Of a stretch of 64,000 nt of DNA, positions 1 to 7,833 are shown piece by piece. Every line of letters begins with the position of its first letter. Within the stretch, counting starts at the first letter, position 1. A program made the position numbers and the translations under genes. Origin of the DNA: JAGRKR01 sp041397725 (GTDB taxonomy: Bacteria; Pseudomonadota; Alphaproteobacteria; Rhizobiales; Hyphomicrobiaceae); assembly GCA_041397725.1 (NCBI GenBank), contig JAWKVZ010000007.1:1-64000 (forward strand), read 5' to 3'. A model generated the notes under the pieces. It worked only from the letters and a program-made list of their open reading frames with translations, ran no database searches and had not been told where the DNA came from.

Positions 1-299
1 GCCGGTTCAGCGATTCCGGACGCGCGCCGATGCCCGGCGGTTGCGGAGAGGTATTCATGATGTCGACCAACCCGATCGCTTGTGACCCGGACGTGCGATG
101 CCTCGTGTCCGCTCGAGAAAGAGAGAAGCCGCGTCCGCCTTCCAAGCCTAGCGGAGATCGGAGCCGACGTTCAGGACGCATAGCGTCGCTGGCGATCCCG
201 GCCCGGGCTGGACGGAGAGGCGCGATCGTGCTCGGCTCCGCCACATCCAGGTACGGGCTTCGAGCCTGCGAGACAGTCGTACCGTATTGAAGAGGCAGG
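1..299. other. No supported gene; left-edge remnant DNA
   Basis: No reading frame here has a recognisable domain or convincing start. It lies immediately upstream of the broken integrase frame (in-frame TGA at 288-290) and is most simply the decayed interior of an integrated element whose rest lies outside the window. Confidence 0.4.
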
Positions 300-620
300 G
301 TGAAATGGACGGCCTGGCAGGCGGCCCGGGAGGGCCTCCCGGAGGGCTGCAACCCCTATTCCTTGAGGCACACCGTCGCCCGCTGGCTCCGGGCGCATTC
401 CGTACCGGTCTGGGAGGTGGCGGCGCTGTTAGGTCACAAGATGCAGGGGCACTCGGTGACCGAGCTCTACGCCCATGCCGACCCGCGCGACTTGGAGGCG
501 ACGAAGGCCGCGCTGGATGAGCTTCTGAGAGCCTGCTTCCCAAAAACTTCCCAGTCGAAACAGCTAAGTATGGAGCGGGCGATGAGATTCGAACTCACGA
601 CCCTCACGTTGGCAACGTGA
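300..620 (+). pseudogene. Tyrosine recombinase (integrase) C-terminal remnant
   Basis: Only the C-terminal catalytic part of a phage-type tyrosine recombinase is left. Visible are the HxxR-type motif in SLRHTVARWL, the LLGHK box and the tyrosine in LYAHADP. A full integrase has 350-400 residues with an N-terminal arm and core-binding domain; here the frame closes upstream with TGA at 288-290 and only about 100 codons remain, starting formally at GTG 300. The reading frame runs into the 3' end of the tRNA-Gly gene, which is where integrases of tRNA-targeted islands sit, so this marks the end of an island or prophage scar. The fragment lacks the catalytic arginine and lysine region, so it should be inactive. 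Confidence 0.75.
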
Positions 621-645
621 TGCTCTACCCCTGAGCTACGCCCGC
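571..645 (-). tRNA. tRNA-Gly (anticodon GCC)
   Basis: Read on the minus strand, the 75 nt fold into a complete cloverleaf. The acceptor stem is GCGGGCG/CGCCCGC, the D stem GCTC/GAGC, the anticodon stem TCACG/CGTGA with loop TTGCCAA (anticodon GCC), and the T arm has loop TTCGAAT. A 3' CCA is encoded at 573-571. The gene is intact even though an integrase remnant overlaps its 3' end, as expected when an integrated element restores the tRNA end through its attachment core. Confidence 0.95.
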
Positions 646-848
646 ACCAATCAGCTTGCGGCCACGCCGTGCGCGACCGAGGCAGTCTTATTGCCCAAAG
701 CCGCGGACTTTGCAAGTGGCATCCACGTGATGGCGGCGGAGGCTGGGCGCGCCGGCCCCAGCGCCGGTTGCATCCGCAGGCAACCGCCATTAAATCCTTG
801 GCCAGCCCGCCCGTCAATGACCTCGCCCAGCCCGAAAGCAACGCCCGC

Positions 849-1358
849 ATGCCCGCCAGCCGTCAGGACCTGTTCGCACTCTTGGACCGCCTGGGGATCG
901 AGACCCGCACGGTCGAGCACGAGGCGGTGTTCACGGTGGAGCAGAGCCGCGAGCTCGAGAAGGACCTGCCCGGCGGGCATACCAAGAACCTGTTCCTGAA
1001 GTGCAAGAAGGGCAACATTTACCTCGTTGTCGCCCTGCACGATGCCGGAATCGACCTCAAGAGCCTGCCGAAACGGATCGGCTCGGGGCGCCTCAGCTTC
1101 GGCAACGCCGACCTTCTGGCGGAGCTTCTGGGCGTCGTGCCCGGCTCCGTCACGCCCTTTGCGCTGATCAACGACACCGGCGCCAAGGTCAACGTCATCC
1201 TCGACGCGTCCATGATGGAGCACGAGACGCTGAACTATCATCCTCTCGTCAATACTGCGACAACGGCCATCAAACGCGATGATCTCTTGCGTTTCATCAG
1301 GGCGACGGGGCATGATCCGGTGATCATGGCGGTCAGCTCGCCGGCCGGGCAAGCATGA
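849..1358 (+). CDS. YbaK/ProXp-type prolyl-tRNA deacylase family protein
   Basis: A 169-residue protein of the YbaK/PrdX family, which hydrolyses Ala or Cys mischarged on tRNA(Pro) in trans to keep proline codons accurate. The single domain shows the family's features: HEAVFTVEQ near residue 24, the substrate-pocket strand LFLKCKKGNIYLVV near residue 50, and the glycine/valine-rich LLGVVPGSVTPFALIND near residue 93. The length matches free-standing family members. The ATG at 849 was chosen because homology begins directly after it and the upstream codons are low-complexity. Family members differ in substrate (Ala, Cys or others), so specificity is not assigned. The gene stands alone between tRNA-Gly and the thioredoxin gene, on the same strand. 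Confidence 0.85.
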   Translation: MPASRQDLFALLDRLGIETRTVEHEAVFTVEQSRELEKDLPGGHTKNLFLKCKKGNIYLVVALHDAGIDLKSLPKRIGSGRLSFGNADLLAELLGVVPGSVTPFALINDTGAKVNVILDASMMEHETLNYHPLVNTATTAIKRDDLLRFIRATGHDPVIMAVSSPAGQA

Positions 1359-1479
1359 CGGCGCTCGGCCGCCACCGCGGCCCGCACCGCGAGAGAGACA
1401 AGCGGCACGATCGCTGCACGGCGCGCGATCCCGACAGCGGGCACGATAGACACACACTGGAACGCCCTTGGAGAGCTTC

Positions 1480-2388
1480 ATGGATTTCGGTTTGAAGAAA
1501 CCTTCCGCCGCGGAGGCCGGAGACCTCATCGTCGACACCTCGACGGCGACCTTCGCCAAGGATGTTCTCGAAGCCTCGCGAGACGTGCCCGTTCTGGTCG
1601 ATTTCTGGGCGCCGTGGTGCGGCCCCTGCCGCCAGCTGACGCCGATCCTCGAGAAGCTCGTGCGCGCCGCCAAGGGCAAGATCAAGCTCGTCAAGATGAA
1701 TATCGACGACCATCCCGCCATCGCCGGCCAGCTCCGCGTGCAGTCGATCCCGGCCGTCTACGCCTTTCGCGACGGTCGCCCGCTCGACGGCTTCATGGGC
1801 GCGTTGCCGGAGAGCCAGGTGAAGGCCTTCATCGACCGGCTGCTCCAGGCCGAGGGCGCCGACGATATCGAGGCCGCGATCGAGGCCGCTAACACCGCGC
1901 TCGAGCAGGACGACCTGCAGACCGCCGCGGAGATCTTCGCCGCGATCCTCAAGGAGGACAGTCAGAATCTCGGCGCACTGGCGGGCCTCGCTCGCTGCTA
2001 TCTGAAGTCGGGCGACCTGGAGCGCGCCGAGCAGACCATCAAGCTGGTGCCGCCGGGCAAGGAGGACAGCGCCCCGATCGCCGGGGTGCGGGCCGCCATC
2101 GCGCTCAAGCGTCAAGCAGACAGCGCCGGCGACATCGACCCGCTGCGCGCGGCCGTCGCGGGCAATCCTGCGGACCATCAGGCGCGCTACGACCTTGCCG
2201 TCGCGCTGGCGGCTGCCGGGGAGCACGGTGCGGCCGTCGACGAGCTCATGGAAATCATGCGCCGCGACCGCAAATGGAACGACGAGGCGGCCCGCAAGCA
2301 GCTCGTGCAATTCTTCGACGCCTGGGGTTCGGATGATCCCGTGACCCTCGATGGCCGCCGCCGGCTGTCGGCGCTGCTCTTCTCCTGA
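1480..2388 (+). CDS. Thioredoxin-domain protein with TPR tail (YbbN/CnoX-like)
   Basis: A 302-residue cytoplasmic protein with an N-terminal thioredoxin fold (about residues 15-130) and a helical TPR-like C-terminal half. The active site WCGPC has cysteines at about residues 47 and 50. This CGPC site differs from the SQHC of E. coli YbbN and suggests real redox activity. YbbN/CnoX proteins protect clients during oxidative stress and pass them to chaperonin or DnaK. The start is ATG 1480: GGAG at 1470-1473 is correctly spaced for it, although a TTG at 1468 is also in frame. It is followed after 70 nt by the Lon-domain gene on the same strand, a common pairing in alphaproteobacteria. Confidence 0.88.
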   Translation: MDFGLKKPSAAEAGDLIVDTSTATFAKDVLEASRDVPVLVDFWAPWCGPCRQLTPILEKLVRAAKGKIKLVKMNIDDHPAIAGQLRVQSIPAVYAFRDGRPLDGFMGALPESQVKAFIDRLLQAEGADDIEAAIEAANTALEQDDLQTAAEIFAAILKEDSQNLGALAGLARCYLKSGDLERAEQTIKLVPPGKEDSAPIAGVRAAIALKRQADSAGDIDPLRAAVAGNPADHQARYDLAVALAAAGEHGAAVDELMEIMRRDRKWNDEAARKQLVQFFDAWGSDDPVTLDGRRRLSALLFS

Positions 2389-2458
2389 GGGGCCAGCGGC
2401 CGCACGACGACGATAAGTCCTGGACCGATGTACAGGACAGGCTCCAGGGAGACGCGCT

Positions 2459-3142
2459 TTGGGATTGACGGCACAGTATCGCGGACCGGACGATCTTCCG
2501 AAGCGCATTCCGGTTTTCCCCCTGCGCGGCACCATCCTGCTGCCGCGCGCCAGCCTGCCGCTCAACATTTTCGAGCCGCGCTACCTCACCATGCTCGACG
2601 ACGCCTTGGCGAGCGATCGCATCGTCGGCATCATCCAGCCGGCGCAAACTGCGGATGAGGGTGAGTCCCCCCGCGGCAAGTCCGCCCCCCTGCGGGAGAT
2701 CGGCTGCGCCGGGCGCATCACGTCTTATCAGGAGGTCGAGGACGGCCGCCGACTGATTACGCTGACCGGCATTGCCCGCTTCGAGGTGACGGCCGAGCTG
2801 GCCTCGACCACGCCCTACCGCATTTGCCAGATCACTGCCGAGCGGTTTGTCGACGACTTCGAGACCGGCCACGGCGAGGCGGATGTCGATCGCCCGGCGC
2901 TCCTCGACGTGCTCAAGCGCTATCTCGAAGCGAACCACCTCAACGCCGACTGGACCGCCATCAACCGGGCCACCACGGAGTTTCTCGTCAACTCGCTGTC
3001 CCTCATGAGCCCCTATGGCCCTGAGGAGAAACAGGCGCTGCTCGAAGCCATCGATCTCGCCAAGCGGGCCGAGGTGCTGATCGCGCTTGCCAGGATGGAG
3101 CGGGCGAAGCCCGACGACGGCTCCGGCAGCGCCATCCAGTAG
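2459..3142 (+). CDS. Lon N-terminal (LON substrate-binding) domain protein
   Basis: A 227-residue protein made almost entirely of the LON substrate-binding domain found at the N terminus of Lon protease, without the AAA+ or peptidase parts. Diagnostic segments are IPVFPLRGTILLPRASLPLNIFEPRYL (about residues 18-44), GCAGRITSYQE and LITLTGIARFEV. It begins with TTG 2459, supported by AGGGAG a few bases upstream; no better ATG fits the conserved start. Such stand-alone LON proteins are widespread but their function is not established; a role in substrate selection for proteolysis is only inferred. It sits between the thioredoxin-TPR chaperone and the Trm112-like gene, all on the plus strand. Confidence 0.87.
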   Translation: MGLTAQYRGPDDLPKRIPVFPLRGTILLPRASLPLNIFEPRYLTMLDDALASDRIVGIIQPAQTADEGESPRGKSAPLREIGCAGRITSYQEVEDGRRLITLTGIARFEVTAELASTTPYRICQITAERFVDDFETGHGEADVDRPALLDVLKRYLEANHLNADWTAINRATTEFLVNSLSLMSPYGPEEKQALLEAIDLAKRAEVLIALARMERAKPDDGSGSAIQ

Positions 3143-3180
3143 GCGCCGTCACCACCTCGCGGCGCCGCGAACACAAAGGA

Positions 3181-3441
3181 ATGCCCAGGCCGATGATCGA
3201 ACCACCCACCGCGCGATCCGGGCACGAAGAGCCTCACCAGCAGGGCGCTCGCAAGATCGACCCCAAGCTTCTCGAGCTGCTGGTCTGCCCGGTGACCAAG
3301 ACCTCGCTCGAGTACGACGCCGAGCGCCAGGAACTCGTCAGCCGCGCCGCTCGTCTCGCCTACCCGATCCGCGACGGCATGCCGATCATGCTGCCGGAGG
3401 AAGCGCGCACACTCGAGGAGGACGAACCCCGCCGCCGCTGA
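3181..3441 (+). CDS. Trm112/YcaR (UPF0434) family small protein
   Basis: An 86-residue protein with the Trm112-like zinc-ribbon fold in its second half: PKLLELLVCPVTKTSLEY, then AYPIRDGMPIML. Eukaryotic Trm112 activates methyltransferases; the role of the bacterial YcaR branch is not settled. The usual CPxC knuckle is reduced to CPVT, so only one cysteine is left and zinc binding is doubtful. The N-terminal 25 residues are a variable extension. ATG 3181 or ATG 3193 could be the start. It follows the LON gene by 38 nt and is probably cotranscribed with it. Confidence 0.82.
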   Translation: MPRPMIEPPTARSGHEEPHQQGARKIDPKLLELLVCPVTKTSLEYDAERQELVSRAARLAYPIRDGMPIMLPEEARTLEEDEPRRR

Positions 3442-3521
3442 GCCCCCAGGGCCCGGCCCCGCCACCATCCACCATCATCGACACCAATCAAGACGCGCAC
3501 ACCGCAGAACAGGGAGGACCA

Positions 3522-5759
3522 ATGCCGTTTTCGACCTATCAACGCGACCAGATCGGCACCGCCGTCATCGAGCCCGCAGGCCCACTCGAGGCCGGCTCGT
3601 TCGCACCCGTCACGATCACCTTCACAGCCGGCAAGTTCGGCATCGACGACACGGGTGGCATCAAGATCTGCTATCGCACCGCGTCGGATTCCGGCAAGCT
3701 CCAGTTCACCGATCCCCGCGCGCCCAACTACTGCACGGCCGAAGCGAGCAACGGCGCCGCGCTCGAGCTCTCATTCACCCGCAACAACATCCGTCCCTAT
3801 CCCAATACCCTGCAGGTCCGCGTCGGGCGCGGCTTCCTGAGAGCCGGCGAGACGATCACCGTGCGGCTCGGCGACACGCGCAAGGGCTCCCCCGGCTATC
3901 GCCTGCAGACTGCCGTCGAGACCGAGTTCGTCTTCAAGGTCTATTGCGACGCCTTCGCCACCTACGATTTCGTGGAGCTGGCTAAGTCGCCCATCGTCAA
4001 GCTCGTGTCGGGGCCGCCCCGGCGCTACAAGGCCCTGCTGCCGACGCTGCGGCGCAAGGGCGAGCCTTTCCGCCTCTGCCTCGTCGCCGATGACCGCTGG
4101 GGCAACGTCTCCGACAAGGCCGCGCATCGCGTCCGCCTTAAGGCCAATATGCCGGTCGAGGGCCTGCCCGAGACCGTGACCTTCGAGGCAGGCAAGTCGC
4201 CACCGGTGATCGAGGGTCTGCGTCTCGCCGGCACCGGCGACCTGCGTATCGATATGCTGAACGAGGCCGGCGAATTGCTGGTGCGCTCGAACCCGATGCG
4301 CGTCGTCGACACGGCCGACCTCGTACACTTCTGGGGCGACCTGCACGGCCAGAGCGGCGAGACCGTCGGCACCGGCACCGTTCAGGAGTATTTCGCGTTC
4401 GCCCGCGACAAGGCCTTCATCGACATCGTCGGTCACCAGGGCAATGATTTCCAGATCGGCGACGACCTGTGGGAGGAGATCAACCGTCTCGCCCGCGAGT
4501 ACGACAAGCCCGGTCACATGGTGGCGCTGCCCGGCTACGAGTGGTCGGGCAACACCGGCATGGGCGGCGACCGTAACGTCTTCTACCGCACCGAGGGCCG
4601 GCCCATCCGCCGCTCGTCGAGCGTGCTGCTCGACGCACCGCGCGACACGGACTGCCATCACGTCAACGACCTGTTCAAGGCGCTCGAGAACGAGGATGCG
4701 ATCGTGCTGGCGCACGTCGGCGGCCGCTACGCGGACATCGGCGTCGGCCATGATGGCCGGCTGGAGCGGGCGGTCGAGATCCACTCCTGCTGGGGCACCT
4801 TCGAATGGATGCTGCACGACGCGATCAAGCTCGGCTATCGCGTCGGCATCGTCTGCCACAGCGACGATCACAAGGGCCGTCCCGGCGCCGCGCATCCGGG
4901 CGCCTCGAACTTCGGCGCCATCGGCGGGCTCACCTGCTACATGATGCCGAAGCTCGATCGTGACGCCCTGTTCACGGCCGTCAAGGCGCGCCGCACCTAC
5001 GGGACCACTGGCACGCGGCTGTTCATCGACGCCAAGGCGCATCTCGGCGCTGGCGCCGAGGTGCTGAGCGACGATCCTCTGCTCGGCCCGGTCACCAGCA
5101 CCAAGGCCGAGACGGCGCTTGTCGGCGACATCGCTCGCGTGAAGGGCGATACGGTCCGCCTCGATGTCGAGGCCCTCGGCGCCACTCCGATCGAGCGCGT
5201 CACCTTCTTCCACAACGACCAGCCGGTGGCAGTCGTGCGCGGCTACGACAAGAGCAAGCTCGGCAGCCGCATCCGCGTGCTGTTCGAAGGCGCCGAGTAC
5301 CGCGGGCGCGGACGCGAGGTGCTCTGGAAGGGTACGGTGCGCCTCAAGAGCAATCGTTTCCTCAAGGCGAAGGCGATCAACCACTTCAACGCCGACAAGC
5401 CGCTCAAGCTCGGCGACGACGGTTCGCAGGTGGACGTCGATACGGTCACGACCGGCAATTTCTCAGGCTTCGACATCTGGCTCGAGGACGCGAGCGCCGG
5501 CTTTCTCGACATCACGACCAATCTGGTCTGCAAGGAGCTGAAGATCGCCGACATCGGGCTCGAGGATCACGTCGTCGATCTCGGCGGCCTCGGGCGCCGG
5601 CTCCGCGTCTTCAGGCTGCCCGACGTCAACGACACCTGGGCGCTGAAGGCGAGCCATACCTTCAAGATCGATCCTCAGCGGGACAATGCACTCTACATGC
5701 GTCTCACCCAGGAGGACGGCCACCAGGCCTGGACGAGCCCGGTCTACATCATTCCCTGA
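3522..5759 (+). CDS. DUF3604 (PHP-like metallohydrolase) family protein
   Basis: A 745-residue cytoplasmic protein without signal peptide. The N-terminal 230 residues look beta-rich. From about residue 265 it shows a PHP/amidohydrolase-like metal site: HFWGDLHGQSGE (H269, D273, H275), a VGHQGND segment, LAHVGGRYADIG and CHSDDHKGR (H446, D448, D449, H450). This arrangement matches DUF3604, whose members have no settled reaction. A beta-rich C-terminal domain follows. Start ATG 3522 has an excellent AGGGAGG 5 nt upstream; a much longer open frame upstream overlaps the preceding genes and is not used. It is separated from a convergent ComA-family gene by a strong hairpin. A hydrolase role on a phosphorylated or sulfated organic compound would be a guess. 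Confidence 0.8.
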   Translation: MPFSTYQRDQIGTAVIEPAGPLEAGSFAPVTITFTAGKFGIDDTGGIKICYRTASDSGKLQFTDPRAPNYCTAEASNGAALELSFTRNNIRPYPNTLQVRVGRGFLRAGETITVRLGDTRKGSPGYRLQTAVETEFVFKVYCDAFATYDFVELAKSPIVKLVSGPPRRYKALLPTLRRKGEPFRLCLVADDRWGNVSDKAAHRVRLKANMPVEGLPETVTFEAGKSPPVIEGLRLAGTGDLRIDMLNEAGELLVRSNPMRVVDTADLVHFWGDLHGQSGETVGTGTVQEYFAFARDKAFIDIVGHQGNDFQIGDDLWEEINRLAREYDKPGHMVALPGYEWSGNTGMGGDRNVFYRTEGRPIRRSSSVLLDAPRDTDCHHVNDLFKALENEDAIVLAHVGGRYADIGVGHDGRLERAVEIHSCWGTFEWMLHDAIKLGYRVGIVCHSDDHKGRPGAAHPGASNFGAIGGLTCYMMPKLDRDALFTAVKARRTYGTTGTRLFIDAKAHLGAGAEVLSDDPLLGPVTSTKAETALVGDIARVKGDTVRLDVEALGATPIERVTFFHNDQPVAVVRGYDKSKLGSRIRVLFEGAEYRGRGREVLWKGTVRLKSNRFLKAKAINHFNADKPLKLGDDGSQVDVDTVTTGNFSGFDIWLEDASAGFLDITTNLVCKELKIADIGLEDHVVDLGGLGRRLRVFRLPDVNDTWALKASHTFKIDPQRDNALYMRLTQEDGHQAWTSPVYIIP

Positions 5760-5786
5760 TCGTAGGCCTCGGACACGAAACCGCCG

Positions 5787-5817
5787 CGCCCCTGCTTTCG
5801 CTGTGAAGGCAGGGGCG
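5787..5817. terminator. Bidirectional hairpin between convergent genes
   Basis: CGCCCCTGC (5787-5795) pairs with GCAGGGGCG (5809-5817), and the stem continues inward for about four more pairs around loop GCTGT. It lies in the 66-nt gap between the stops of the DUF3604 gene and the ComA-family gene. There is no clear T run, so intrinsic termination is likely but not certain. Confidence 0.55.
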
Positions 5818-5825
5818 GGCGGCGC

Positions 5826-6629
5826 TCAGACGGGGTCCTCGACGTGTGGGCCGACGGTCCACAGGCCGCAACGCATCGCCTCCATGCCCATGAGATCCTC
5901 GGGCTTCACGTTGGCGATATTGACGTCGGGACCGAAGGTCTTCACCAGCAGCTTCTTGATGTCCTCGACCTGTGAAAGGCTGACGCCGCTGATCCAGGTC
6001 CCCGGCAGCTCGATCATCGCCCGGGTCATGTCGAGCTTCTTCGACAGCTCCTCGATCAGATCGACCTTGAGCTTGCCGCCCTCCAGGAACTCGGCCGCTT
6101 CGACGAGAACCATCTCGGCGCCGGCGTCGAGCGCGATCTTCGCCTGGGCCACCAGCTCGTGCGCCTCGGACTTGCGGTCCTTGGCCCCGACCTCGCCGAG
6201 CACCGAGAGTCCCGCCGCCCGCGCTTCCTGGATCAGCGCAACGCGCGTCTCATCCTTCAGCGGCACGCAATTGTCGGAGATCTCGATGGTCTCGAAGCCG
6301 AGCTCGACCGCCTCGGCGAAGAAGCGCGGCATGATCTGGCGCCCCTGGTTGGCCAGCACGTACTCGGCGAACTGACCGCCGATGAACGGGCGCACCTGCG
6401 CCTTCTTATAAACCGCCAGCTTCTCCTTGAGATAGTCGCGCGGGTAGAGGCGCGCCGTACCGACCATGATCTTGGCGAAGTCCGCGAAGCCGCCGGCGTA
6501 CCGCATGAGCGACTCGGTCTGCTCGAGGGTCATGCCGTAGTCGGCGAACATCGTGAGGCCCGACTTGCGCGGCTTCGGCGCCACGCGCCCTGCCGGAACC
6601 TCGACGAACGGAAATGCGATGTTGCTCAT
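5826..6629 (-). CDS. Phosphosulfolactate synthase (ComA) family protein, copy 1
   Basis: A 267-residue TIM-barrel protein of the ComA family. In methanogens ComA adds sulfite to phosphoenolpyruvate to give phosphosulfolactate, the first step of coenzyme M synthesis. Recognisable parts are KSGLTMFADYGM (about residue 22), the lysine-bearing strand FAKIMVGTARLYP, RPFIGGQFAEYV, GFETIEISDN and LSVLGEVGAKD, ending with FGPDVNIANVKPEDLM. Length and motifs fit the family well. The start is ATG 6629, where similarity begins. The gene is downstream of the EtfBA/hydroxyacyl-CoA dehydrogenase run, with a 222-nt gap, so it may have its own promoter. Whether it makes phosphosulfolactate is unproven; bacterial homologues include the B. 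subtilis sulfolactate enzyme YitD. Confidence 0.82.
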   Translation of the reverse strand: MSNIAFPFVEVPAGRVAPKPRKSGLTMFADYGMTLEQTESLMRYAGGFADFAKIMVGTARLYPRDYLKEKLAVYKKAQVRPFIGGQFAEYVLANQGRQIMPRFFAEAVELGFETIEISDNCVPLKDETRVALIQEARAAGLSVLGEVGAKDRKSEAHELVAQAKIALDAGAEMVLVEAAEFLEGGKLKVDLIEELSKKLDMTRAMIELPGTWISGVSLSQVEDIKKLLVKTFGPDVNIANVKPEDLMGMEAMRCGLWTVGPHVEDPV

Positions 6630-6851
6630 GGGCGTGCAGTCCTCCACTAGCTGCGTGATCGCACGCTGTCGGCCGCCCGCGCACCAGAGCATGCCGGGCG
6701 CAGCGTCAGCGTCGCGTGATTACGCGGAGAGTGTAGGCTTTGCCGACGCCGTGGCAAGCGAGTGGTGATTGCCATACGCGGCCGACCACCCATTCCGTGT
6801 GGAACGGACATCGCGCGCCCCTCGCCGGCCCCAAGACCGGCGGCGCCGATC

Positions 6852-7808
6852 TCAGCGGGTCGGCACCGGCTTCTCGCCGCGATAGTCGTAGAACCCGCGG
6901 TCGGTCTTGCGACCGAGCCAGCCGGCCTCGACATACTTCACGAGCAGCGGGCACGGCCGATACTTGGAGTCCGCCAAGCCCTCGTAGAGGACTTGCATGA
7001 CCGACAGGCAGGTATCGAGACCGATGAAGTCGGCCAGCTCGAGCGGCCCCATCGGATGGTTGGCGCCGAGCTTCATGGCCTTGTCGATCGCCTCGACGGT
7101 GCCGACGCCCTCGTAGAGCGTATAGACGGCCTCGTTGATCATCGGCAGCAGGATGCGATTGACGATGAATGCCGGGAAGTCCTCGGAGACAGCGATCGTC
7201 TTGCCGAGGCGCTCGACGAAAATCCGCGAGGCGTTGAACGTCTCGTCCTCGGTGGCGATGCCGCGAATGAGCTCGACGAGCTGCATCAGCGGCACCGGAT
7301 TCATGAAGTGCATGCCGATGAAGCGTTCGGGTCGGTCCGTGGTCGAGGCCAGCCGCGTGATGGAAATCGACGAGGTGTTCGACGCGAGAATGGCGTCCGG
7401 CTTCAAGGACGGGCACAGGGCCGTGAAGATCTTGCGCTTCACGTCCTCGTCCTCGGTCGCCGCCTCGACGACGAGATCGGTCTGGCCGAAGTCCTTGAAT
7501 GCCGGCGCGTAGGTGATGCGCGCCAGCGCCTTCTGCATGTCCTCGTCCTTGATCAGCCCGCGGGCGACCTGACGGGTCATGTTCCTCTCGATGTTCTTGA
7601 GCGCCTTCTCGACCCGCTCTTGCGAGAGGTCGTTGATGGCGACGTCGTAGCCGGCGAGGGCTACGACGTGGGCGATGCCGTTGCCCATCTGCCCGGCGCC
7701 GACGATGCCGACGCTGCGGATGACGAACCCCTCGGGGCCTTGGCTCTTCTCATCGGTGCGCTCGACGGCGCCTGCGCTTCTCTTGCGTGACATCACTCGC
7801 ACGTCCAT
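6852..7808 (-). CDS. 3-hydroxybutyryl-CoA (3-hydroxyacyl-CoA) dehydrogenase
   Basis: A 318-residue NAD-dependent dehydrogenase converting 3-hydroxyacyl-CoA to 3-ketoacyl-CoA in fatty-acid, butyrate or polyhydroxybutyrate metabolism. The N-terminal Rossmann motif is SVGIVGAGQMGNGIAHV, followed by the family signature ASNTSSISITRLA, the catalytic-histidine segment FIGMHFMNPVPLMQLVE, and the C-terminal dimer domain with GVGTVEAIDKAMKLG and GFYDYRGEKP. About 28 charged residues precede the usual start; ATG 7808 has a weak AGG 6-8 nt upstream, and ATG 7793 is an alternative. It follows etfA by 25 nt, and the three genes look cotranscribed. The etfB-etfA-dehydrogenase order is common in alphaproteobacteria. 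Confidence 0.92.
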   Translation of the reverse strand: MDVRVMSRKRSAGAVERTDEKSQGPEGFVIRSVGIVGAGQMGNGIAHVVALAGYDVAINDLSQERVEKALKNIERNMTRQVARGLIKDEDMQKALARITYAPAFKDFGQTDLVVEAATEDEDVKRKIFTALCPSLKPDAILASNTSSISITRLASTTDRPERFIGMHFMNPVPLMQLVELIRGIATEDETFNASRIFVERLGKTIAVSEDFPAFIVNRILLPMINEAVYTLYEGVGTVEAIDKAMKLGANHPMGPLELADFIGLDTCLSVMQVLYEGLADSKYRPCPLLVKYVEAGWLGRKTDRGFYDYRGEKPVPTR

Positions 7809-7833
7809 TGAACCTGACCCTTGGGTCCGCCTG

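Noticed and set aside
3087..3521. Upstream extension of the DUF3604 frame
   Set aside because: It overlaps the LON and Trm112-like genes in another frame and has no ribosome site; ATG 3522 has AGGGAGG.
3771..5384. Minus-strand frame of 537 codons opposite the DUF3604 gene
   Set aside because: Shadow of a well-supported gene with ribosome site and conserved motifs on the other strand.
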